The notes below the pieces were generated by a model that worked only from the letters and a program-made list of their open reading frames with translations, searched no databases and was not told where the DNA came from. A program made the position numbers and the translations under genes. Shown here piece after piece: positions 1 to 5,496 of a stretch of 6,934 nt of DNA. This DNA is from Comamonadaceae bacterium. Lineage in GTDB: Bacteria; Pseudomonadota; Gammaproteobacteria; Burkholderiales; Burkholderiaceae_C. The DNA lies in contig CANBRV010000120.1 in NCBI GenBank assembly GCA_947372005.1, forward strand, positions 1 to 6,934, in the 5' to 3' direction. Numbering within the stretch: position 1 is the stretch's first letter; each line of letters starts with the position of its first letter.

Positions 1-105
1 TTGGCGGATGCACGTGCGCGGCAGTATTTGGCGCGTCAAATGGATAACCATTTCTTTGGTGATGGAGCCGATGCAGCGCAGGGCTATGTCCCACCCGCAG
101 CATAA
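1..105 (+). CDS. C-terminal end of an unidentified protein (5' truncated)
   Basis: The frame starting at base 1 is open and ends with TAA at 103-105, giving 34 residues of a C-terminus. It begins LADARARQYLARQMDNHFF and finishes in an Ala/Pro-rich tail (GYVPPAA). Composition and codon use look like real coding sequence, more so than the frame that runs upstream of the next gene. It overlaps the next gene by 20 bp, which suggests co-transcription and possibly coupled translation. I do not recognise the family from this fragment. It does not look like the end of an MnmC methyltransferase domain, so there is no support for a split MnmC here. Confidence 0.6.
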   Translation: MADARARQYLARQMDNHFFGDGADAAQGYVPPAA

Positions 106-1117
106 GTCAGTTGCCGTTATTGGTGCCGGTTTAGCTGGGGCTGCTTGCGCACACGCTTTTGCTTCTGTAGGTTACAGCGTGATTGTTTACGAGCAGGCTG
201 CGCATACGGCAGCTGGTGCGTCAGGCGTTCCTATTGGTTTATTTGCACCAAGCATCTCGGCGGATGACGCGCCTCACTCTCGATTGCTCAGACGTGGTGT
301 TCATGTTTTGTTGCAAGAACTTCACCGTTTAACGGATGCTGGGTTACTTGAAGATGGCGTGGACTGGGCCATGACGGGTGTTTTGGAGCGCTGTATACGC
401 AGCGATAAAAAATTGCCTAGCGCATGGTTAGATCCCGTCGATCCTGTTAAGTTTCAAAGTAGATCAGCCGGCAAGATCGAGTCCATAAGGCTTGCGCGAG
501 AGGTGCCGCAAATTTTTCATGGCGCGGCTGGCTGGATTAACCCTAGACGATTGATTGATGCGTGGTTGGCTCATTCGAATATCCAATTACAAACTCTCCA
601 GCGAGTTGAGCATCCCCATAGTTTGCAAGCTGATTTAGTCGTTATTGCCGCTGGGCATCAGACCAGTGAAGTATGGCCTACGTGCAAAACGCTTTTGCAA
701 TCTATACGTGGACAAGTGGAGTGGGGTAAAGGTGTTATGCCTACTCAGTTGCAGCACCCCATTAACGGCTTAGGACATTTCATACAAACGCCTAGCCTGT
801 GGCTGGCGGGCGCTACATTTCAGCGCGACGAAATTGATGTGCAGCCGCGAACGAGAGACGTGGAGAAGAACTTTGAAAAACTTGTCACGTTGATGCCTGA
901 AATCACGGATCTTGTGCTGGCGAGGCTTCGCGCTCAAGCTCAGTCTTGGGTTGGTGTTAGGGCAGCACAAAAAAATAGGCAGCCTTTGGTGCAAAAAATT
1001 GAATCATCAGAGCATCACAATTTATGGGTTTGCGCTGGACTTGGATCACGAGGATTAAGTTTGGCGGCGCTATGCGCGCAAGATGTTTTAAGCGCTGCTC
1101 TGGGCTCTAGCATCTAA
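86..1117 (+). CDS. FAD-dependent oxidoreductase, MnmC C-terminal-domain-like
   Basis: This is a 343-residue DAO-superfamily flavoprotein. The dinucleotide-binding motif VIGAGLAGAACA is at residues 11-22, and a beta-strand ending in Glu36 (VIVYE) should bind the FAD ribose. ASGVPIGLFAP (46-55) corresponds to the ASGN-type motif of MnmC. GWINPRRLIDAWL (149-161) matches the MnmC substrate-domain segment, and GLGSRGLSLAALCAQ (318-332) matches the MnmC C-terminal signature. In MnmC this domain oxidatively removes the carboxymethyl group of cmnm5(s2)U in the tRNA wobble position. The usual N-terminal methyltransferase half is absent, so it is either a standalone deacetylating enzyme or a relative with another amine substrate. 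The ATG at 86 was chosen because the Rossmann fold starts a few residues later; the frame stays open to the left edge, but those residues (from base 8) look non-coding. The ribosome site is weak, so coupling to the overlapping upstream gene is likely. Its last 30 bp overlap the convergent TPR gene. Confidence 0.75.
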   Translation: MSHPQHKSVAVIGAGLAGAACAHAFASVGYSVIVYEQAAHTAAGASGVPIGLFAPSISADDAPHSRLLRRGVHVLLQELHRLTDAGLLEDGVDWAMTGVLERCIRSDKKLPSAWLDPVDPVKFQSRSAGKIESIRLAREVPQIFHGAAGWINPRRLIDAWLAHSNIQLQTLQRVEHPHSLQADLVVIAAGHQTSEVWPTCKTLLQSIRGQVEWGKGVMPTQLQHPINGLGHFIQTPSLWLAGATFQRDEIDVQPRTRDVEKNFEKLVTLMPEITDLVLARLRAQAQSWVGVRAAQKNRQPLVQKIESSEHHNLWVCAGLGSRGLSLAALCAQDVLSAALGSSI

Positions 1118-1582
1118 AACTGCACGTCGTTCAGCTAAAAATGATTTGACAGAGTTGAGGTGAGCTACGGTCTCAGGGTCTTGGCTTGTTCCATATTCAG
1201 CAATAACGGCTTCGTATGTAGCTATGGCATCATCATTTTTTAGTAGCGCATTCAGTCGGTAAGCCTTATTCATCATTGCTTTGACAACGTAGAGTTGAAA
1301 TGTTGGATCGACATGACACTGAAATTTTTTAATTAAAGCGTCGTATGCAATGACAGACTCTTCACTGCGATCGAGTGCGGCTAGCGTGGTGCCTGTGTTG
1401 AACATGGCGGCGGCTAGCACTTTGAGAAATTCGGTATCCTGTTCATCGCCAAATTGCGAGATGACGGATGCGTACTGAACAAGAGCCTCCTCTCGCTTGC
1501 CTTCTTTACCTAAAGCAATACCGTGCATACATAGATCTCGAGCGGCTTCTAATGCATCTTGGTTTTTTCTATCTGGGATCAT
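1088..1582 (-). CDS. TPR-like repeat protein of unknown function
   Basis: This 164-residue, mostly helical, soluble protein has no signal peptide or membrane segment. Three related repeats are visible: residues 21-45 (GIALGKEGKREEALVQY...), 63-88 (TGTTLAALDRSEESVIAY...) and 106-131 (KAYRLNALLKNDDAIATY...). The period is about 43 residues, longer than the 34 of canonical TPRs, but each unit keeps the pattern L..L.+.+EA...Y..vI..fg. Repeats of this kind are protein-interaction scaffolds. Its ATG lies inside the last codons of the regulator gene (14-bp overlap, different frame) and has no clear Shine-Dalgarno, so it is probably translated by coupling and made together with the regulator. The stop is inside the end of the convergent flavoprotein gene. 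The function is unknown; a partner of the regulator or of the molybdoenzyme is inference from position only. Confidence 0.8.
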   Translation of the reverse strand: MIPDRKNQDALEAARDLCMHGIALGKEGKREEALVQYASVISQFGDEQDTEFLKVLAAAMFNTGTTLAALDRSEESVIAYDALIKKFQCHVDPTFQLYVVKAMMNKAYRLNALLKNDDAIATYEAVIAEYGTSQDPETVAHLNSVKSFLAERRAVLDARAQSSA

Positions 1583-2690
1583 GGTAATTTTTTTGTTGGC
1601 TTGATGGTGCTAGTTTTCTATATAGTGTTGCACGGCTTATGCCTAGTTTTTGAGCGGCTTCGGCGACATTGCCTTTTGCCTCTTGCATCGTTTGCTTGAT
1701 CAGATTGGACGTAACTTCTTTAAGCGGTAGATGCGAAGGCGGATAACGCTGGATGTGTTGATTAGGTAATAAAGGCTCGGCATCAACACGAAGACCAGAC
1801 CACAAAGGCACATTAAGGCATGGCTTACCTAATTTTGCAGCATCAAAAAAGCTTGCAACAGAAAGCGCAAATACATCGTTGATGCTCGATTTTTTATGTG
1901 GGCTGAGCATTTGCATGGCGGCTTGGTTAAAGCCAAGTATGCATCCTTCGTGGTCTATGGCCAATAAGCCATCTGAGGCCTCTCCCAGCTGCATGCCTGA
2001 CCAATTCAGCCTAATGATGAGTGAATAGGTCAAGTTGTGAACCATCGCATTTTCAATCCGACGAGCAGATTGGGCCACTATGTGGGCTAATTCTGGACGC
2101 TCTTGCTCATCAACTCCTGTCAGATCCAACATACCAATACATATGCCATTGGGTGAAAACAAAGGCGCACCTGCACAACTGTAGACGGATGTCGCATTAA
2201 AAAAGTGTTCCCCTCGATGCAACCACACGGGCATTTGCTCTTGCAAGGCCGTACTAATGGCAGACGTGCCAATGCTGCGCTCTGATAAATCAACGCCGAT
2301 GCGCGTAATGACTTGCGCTCGTGGGTCGCTGCGATCAATCACGCCATCGGTGTCAATCACAACGCCCATGGCGTTGGTCAAGACAGCAAAGTAGTGCGTG
2401 CTAGAAATAGCCAATCCTAGTTTTTGCATGGTCGGTCTTGCTGCTTGCAGTAGAGCGTGGTTGGCTTCTTCTGTTCGCTTGATAGCTTCGCGAGGGATGC
2501 TGTCAAAAGCCACGGCATCGTCTGGCGAGTGGCCATAGGCTATGCAGCGCCGCCATGATTGCTCTAGCCATGCTCGTTCAGGCGATAACGATGTAATTCG
2601 CAAATCTGATTGCGCGTCAGACGTAAAAACGCGCTCTCTAGCCTGACGAATTTGCTCCAGGCGATCAGTCGGGGTAATGACCGTATACAT
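1569..2690 (-). CDS. AcoR-like transcriptional regulator lacking the AAA+ domain (GAF, PAS-like, Fis-type HTH)
   Basis: This 373-residue protein is probably the regulator of the divergent molybdoenzyme operon. Residues 30-60 carry the AcoR-type entry segment (RAWLEQSWRRCIAYG). A GAF sensor domain spans about 80-215, with IGVDLSERSIGTSAISTAL (131-149), VWLHRGEHFF (155-164) and CAGAPLFSPNGICIGMLDLTG at 172-192. A short PAS-like segment follows (GLLAIDHEGCILGFNQAAMQML, 241-262). The C-terminal Fis-type helix-turn-helix is at about 323-360 (AEAAQKLGISRATLYRKL, 343-360). In AcoR-type activators a roughly 230-residue AAA+ module sits between PAS and HTH; here only about 60 residues join them, with no Walker A or GAFTGA loop, so it should not activate sigma-54 polymerase. 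The ATG at 2690 is constrained by an in-frame TGA two codons upstream. No Shine-Dalgarno is visible, so translation may be leaderless or weak. The effector of the GAF domain is unknown. Confidence 0.85.
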   Translation of the reverse strand: MYTVITPTDRLEQIRQARERVFTSDAQSDLRITSLSPERAWLEQSWRRCIAYGHSPDDAVAFDSIPREAIKRTEEANHALLQAARPTMQKLGLAISSTHYFAVLTNAMGVVIDTDGVIDRSDPRAQVITRIGVDLSERSIGTSAISTALQEQMPVWLHRGEHFFNATSVYSCAGAPLFSPNGICIGMLDLTGVDEQERPELAHIVAQSARRIENAMVHNLTYSLIIRLNWSGMQLGEASDGLLAIDHEGCILGFNQAAMQMLSPHKKSSINDVFALSVASFFDAAKLGKPCLNVPLWSGLRVDAEPLLPNQHIQRYPPSHLPLKEVTSNLIKQTMQEAKGNVAEAAQKLGISRATLYRKLAPSSQQKNYHDPR

Positions 2691-2700
2691 TAGTCAAATT

Positions 2701-2721
2701 ATGCGTATGGATTTGTCGCAT
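2701..2721. repeat. Inverted repeat A, candidate operator near the regulator start
   Basis: The arms ATGCG (2701-2705) and CGCAT (2717-2721) are exact complements separated by 11 bp. The same half-site pair forms the core of the larger dyad at 2781-2806. It lies 10 bp upstream of the regulator start codon and overlaps the only -10-like hexamer on that strand, so binding there could produce autorepression. Five-base arms alone are not strong evidence. Confidence 0.35.
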
Positions 2722-2745
2722 TTTGAGAATGAAGTGCGCTTAGAG

Positions 2746-2758
2746 CCCTAATCTAGGG
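2746..2758. repeat. Inverted repeat C, CCCTA-ATC-TAGGG
   Basis: This is a perfect 5-bp dyad with a 3-bp spacer in the middle of the divergent region. Its sequence differs from the ATGCG/CGCAT dyads on either side, so it may bind a different protein or be chance. Its centre is about 41 bp from the centre of each neighbouring dyad. Confidence 0.3.
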
Positions 2759-2780
2759 TAAATCCCAGTGCGTAGCAGTG

Positions 2781-2806
2781 GTGTATGCGCGGTTGGACGC
2801 ATACAC
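2781..2806. repeat. Inverted repeat B, candidate operator upstream of the molybdoenzyme operon
   Basis: The arms GTGTATGCG (2781-2789) and CGCATACAC (2798-2806) are perfect 9-bp complements with an 8-bp spacer (CGGTTGGA). This is the strongest dyad in the region, 42 bp upstream of the first gene of the operon. It is the best candidate binding site for the divergent Fis-type regulator. A transcription terminator is unlikely: it lies upstream of both genes and has no U-tract. Confidence 0.55.
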
Positions 2807-2847
2807 TGACGTTCAGTTAGTTAGTTTTCTTATACAAGGAGCATGAT

Positions 2848-3312
2848 ATGAGCGTTCAATTCCAAGTTAACGGCAAGCCGATGACGGCTACTTCAGAGGG
2901 CAGCACGCCACTTTTGTGGGTTCTGCGTGATGAGTTAGACATGAAGGGAACCAAGTTTGGTTGCGGTGCTGCACTGTGCGGCGCTTGTACTGTGCATCTT
3001 GAGGGCAATCCGATTCGCTCGTGCCAAACACCGGTTGCGAGTGTGGCGGGCAAAAAAATCTCGACGATTGAAGGGCTTTCAAAAAACAACGACCACCCAC
3101 TGCAAAAGGCGTGGATCGCGCACGATGTGCCGCAGTGCGGCTATTGCCAATCGGGGCAACTGATGAGCGCTGCCGCACTGCTGGCTAAAAACAAGAACCC
3201 AAGCGATGCGGATATTGATAACGCCATGAGCGGCAATATTTGCCGCTGCGGCACGTATCCACGTATCAAGGCTGCGATCAAAGATGCGGCTGCTTCCATG
3301 CGCAAAGCTTAA
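2848..3312 (+). CDS. 2Fe-2S subunit of a molybdenum hydroxylase (isoquinoline 1-oxidoreductase alpha type)
   Basis: This 154-residue electron-transfer subunit belongs to the xanthine oxidase family, at full family length. The N-terminal plant-ferredoxin-like domain has cluster ligands C39, C44, C47 and C59 (GCGAALCGACTVHLEG). The C-terminal helical domain has C97, C100, C132 and C134 (CGYCQSGQ and GNICRCGTYPRI), so both [2Fe-2S] clusters are intact. Electrons should pass from the molybdenum site of the large subunit through these clusters to an external acceptor. AAGGAG at 2836-2841 supports the ATG at 2848; the ATG at 2843 is out of frame and meets a stop at once. The gene has no signal peptide, so if the complex is periplasmic it would be carried out with its Tat-bearing partner. 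The symbol iorA would be a family label only, since the substrate is not known. Confidence 0.93.
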   Translation: MSVQFQVNGKPMTATSEGSTPLLWVLRDELDMKGTKFGCGAALCGACTVHLEGNPIRSCQTPVASVAGKKISTIEGLSKNNDHPLQKAWIAHDVPQCGYCQSGQLMSAAALLAKNKNPSDADIDNAMSGNICRCGTYPRIKAAIKDAAASMRKA

Positions 3313-3316
3313 GGAG
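3311..3316 (+). promoter_or_regulatory. Ribosome binding site fixing the start of the large subunit
   Basis: AAGGAG overlaps the TAA stop of the 2Fe-2S gene and sits 7 bp before the ATG at 3324. It selects that ATG over the in-frame ATG at 3240, which lies inside the upstream gene and would put 28 unrelated residues before the Tat signal. Confidence 0.85.
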
Positions 3317-3323
3317 AACGAAC

Positions 3324-5480
3324 ATGACAAACTCTATTCAAACTCCAGCGTCCACTTCCCGCCGCGGTTTCCTCAAAGCCTCAGGAGCCGCATCCACATT
3401 GGCTTCCAGCGGTTTTATGCTTGGTGTTGCTCTGCCGGAGCGGGCCGCGGCTGCAGCCATGATTCACACTCCCAATGCATGGGTGCATATTGCGGACGAC
3501 AACACGATTACGCTCCTTTCAGCTCGCTCGGAGATGGGCCAGGGGGTCTACACCTCCATGCCGATGCTGATTGCTGAAGAACTGAACGTCGATATCAAGC
3601 AAATCAAGGTGGCGATTGCACCGCCCGGTGCTGCATACACGAATGCACTTCTCGGCGCGCAAATTACGGGGGGCTCAACCTCGGTGCGTGACGGATGGGA
3701 GAAGCTACGCGTTGCGGGCGCGCAAGTGCGTGAGATGCTGCGCTCTGCGGCTGCGGCGCGTTGGGGGGTGGACTTAGATCAGGTGAAAGCCGACAAAGGC
3801 ATACTGACTGCGCCTGGAGGCAAGCGCGCAACTTACGGCGAAATGGCCGAAGCGGCTTCGCGTCAGTCGGTGCCAGATAAGCCAATGATTAAAGATCCAA
3901 AAGATTTCAAAATCGTAGGCAAGGCGACCAAGCGGCTAGACACACCTGCCAAAACAAATGGAACGGCAGAGTTCGGTATCGATGTGAAATTACCTGGCAT
4001 GGTCTACGCAAGTCTTGAACAATGCCCTGTGATTGGCGGCAAAGTAAAAAGCTTTGATAGTGCAGCGGCGAAAGTCATGCCTGGTGTCATCGACGTGGTG
4101 CAAATCAACGACGGTGTCGCGGTGGTAGCCAATAGCTACTGGCAAGCCGTGCAAGCACGCAAAGCCTTGAAGGTTGAGTGGGACGAGGGCGCGGTTGCGA
4201 GCATGAGCGATAAGTCTATGGCGGCTGCAACACGCAAGGCGTTAGCTGACGGTAAGGTATTGCCAATTGGCAAGCCTACAGGTGATGTTGCAAAAGCGCT
4301 TGCTGGCGCTGCCAAGGTTCTCAAGGCTGAGTACTACACACCTATGGAAGCGCATGCGCCGCTGGAGCCGATGAACTTTACCGCCGACTTTAAAAATGGG
4401 AAATGTTTACTGATAGGCGGGACCCAGTTTCAGCAAGGCGCTGTGGGTGCAACCGCTGCGGTACTGGGCATCAAGCCAGAAGACATCAGCGTGCAAACCA
4501 CGTTCTTGGGGGGTGGTTTTGGCCGCCGAATTGAGCTCGACTTCATCATGCAAGCGGCGCAGATTTCTAAAGCCGTGGGCAAGCCAGTGAAGCTGCTGTG
4601 GTCGCGCGAAGACGATATGACGCATGACTTCTACCGTCCCATGGGCGTGAATCAACTCGCAGCTGGCTTGGACGCTTCAGGCAATCCTGTTGCATTGCAT
4701 TTCAAAGTAGCTTCGCAGTCGGTCACGCAGCGTGCTTTTGGCTTGCCAAAAGATACATTTGATCCATTCATGGCCGAAGCGGCAACAGGACCGTACAGCA
4801 TTCCCAATACCCAGCACGACCTCGTGATTTATGACACAGGCTTCCGTGTGGGCTATTGGCGCTCGGTTAGTCACAACATGAATTCTTTTGCGAACGAAAG
4901 TTTTGTAGATGAAATGGCAAAAGCGGCAGGCAAAGACCCTTATGCGTTTCGTATGGCGTTACTGAAAGACAAGCCGCGTTTTGCCAATGTGCTAAAGCTG
5001 GCTGCTGACAAAGCGGGCTGGGGCAAAAAGTTGCCAACAGGACGTGCGCTAGGTATTGCCCTACAGGAGGGGTACGACACTTACATGGCGCAGGTCGCCG
5101 AAGTTTCTGTTAGTGCGAACGGCGTGAAAGTTCATAAAGTCACGGTGGCGGTAGATGCGGGGCGATTAGTGAATCCAGATACTGTAGAGGCGCAAATTCA
5201 GTCCAGCATCGTGTTTGGTATGAGCGCAGGTTTGATGCAGGAAATTACGGTCGATAAAGGCCGCGTGCAGCAAACCAACTACAACAACTTCCCAGTCGTG
5301 CGTATGAACGAATCGCCCAAGATGGACATCATTTTGGTGAAGAGTACCGAGAAGCCTGGCGGCATTGGTGAGCCAGCGACTGCGTTAGTTGTGCCCGCGA
5401 TTGCCAATGCCGTGGCAACGCTCACGGGCAAGCGTATACGCAGCTTGCCTTTGACGGCAGATGCCATCAAAGCTGCGTAA
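3324..5480 (+). CDS. Molybdopterin-binding catalytic subunit of a molybdenum hydroxylase (isoquinoline 1-oxidoreductase beta type), Tat-exported
   Basis: This is a 718-residue catalytic subunit of the xanthine oxidase family. A twin-arginine signal is at residues 12-18 (SRRGFLK), followed by a hydrophobic stretch and an Ala-rich likely cleavage region near 40-45, so the mature enzyme should be periplasmic. Cofactor and active-site motifs are GGSTSVRDGW (116-125), GGGFGRR (396-402, the IorB-type form of the family GGFGG motif), YWRSVSHNMNSFANESFVDE (511-530) and GGIGEPA (679-685). E683 is the expected catalytic base that deprotonates the Mo-OH. Family members hydroxylate N-heterocycles or oxidise aldehydes; the substrate cannot be read from the sequence. 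It follows the 2Fe-2S gene by 11 bp and precedes xdhC by 16 bp, forming one operon. No FAD subunit or cytochrome c gene accompanies it within the window. The symbol iorB would be a family label only. Confidence 0.92.
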   Translation: MTNSIQTPASTSRRGFLKASGAASTLASSGFMLGVALPERAAAAAMIHTPNAWVHIADDNTITLLSARSEMGQGVYTSMPMLIAEELNVDIKQIKVAIAPPGAAYTNALLGAQITGGSTSVRDGWEKLRVAGAQVREMLRSAAAARWGVDLDQVKADKGILTAPGGKRATYGEMAEAASRQSVPDKPMIKDPKDFKIVGKATKRLDTPAKTNGTAEFGIDVKLPGMVYASLEQCPVIGGKVKSFDSAAAKVMPGVIDVVQINDGVAVVANSYWQAVQARKALKVEWDEGAVASMSDKSMAAATRKALADGKVLPIGKPTGDVAKALAGAAKVLKAEYYTPMEAHAPLEPMNFTADFKNGKCLLIGGTQFQQGAVGATAAVLGIKPEDISVQTTFLGGGFGRRIELDFIMQAAQISKAVGKPVKLLWSREDDMTHDFYRPMGVNQLAAGLDASGNPVALHFKVASQSVTQRAFGLPKDTFDPFMAEAATGPYSIPNTQHDLVIYDTGFRVGYWRSVSHNMNSFANESFVDEMAKAAGKDPYAFRMALLKDKPRFANVLKLAADKAGWGKKLPTGRALGIALQEGYDTYMAQVAEVSVSANGVKVHKVTVAVDAGRLVNPDTVEAQIQSSIVFGMSAGLMQEITVDKGRVQQTNYNNFPVVRMNESPKMDIILVKSTEKPGGIGEPATALVVPAIANAVATLTGKRIRSLPLTADAIKAA

Positions 5481-5485
5481 GTTTT

Positions 5486-5491
5486 AGGCGG
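5486..5491 (+). promoter_or_regulatory. Ribosome binding site supporting the TTG start of xdhC
   Basis: AGGCGG, one mismatch from AGGAGG, lies 5 bp before TTG at 5497. The codon just before that TTG is an in-frame TAA (5494-5496), so no upstream start exists. The next ATG, at codon 41, would delete conserved XdhC sequence. Confidence 0.75.
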
Positions 5492-5496
5492 CTTAA

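Larger units (their letters stand above)
2691..2847. promoter_or_regulatory. Divergent regulatory region between the regulator and the molybdoenzyme operon
   Basis: These 157 bp separate two divergent start codons and contain no gene. They hold three inverted repeats (2701-2721, 2746-2758, 2781-2806), listed separately. No sigma-54 -24/-12 element (GG-N10-GC in the right context) was found on the plus strand. No strong sigma-70 promoter is evident for the enzyme operon either: TTGGAC (2793-2798) could be a -35 element but lies inside the rightmost dyad and has no good -10 partner. This fits a regulator-dependent promoter. On the minus strand CATAAT (complement of 2698-2703) resembles a -10 element for the regulator. 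It is only 7 bp from the start codon, with a poor -35. Confidence 0.6.

Noticed and set aside
8..85. N-terminal extension of the MnmC-like protein
   Set aside because: The residues before 86 are unlike any domain, and this DNA is better read in frame 1 as the end of the preceding gene.
2756..2810. Possible sigma-54 promoter upstream of the molybdoenzyme operon, expected from the AcoR-like regulator
   Set aside because: Each GG in the area was checked for GC 10 bases later; none fitted the -24/-12 pattern.
3240..3323. In-frame upstream extension of the catalytic subunit from ATG 3240
   Set aside because: It lies wholly within the 2Fe-2S gene, and the extra residues precede the Tat signal and look like an out-of-frame reading. 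AAGGAG at 3311 points to ATG 3324.
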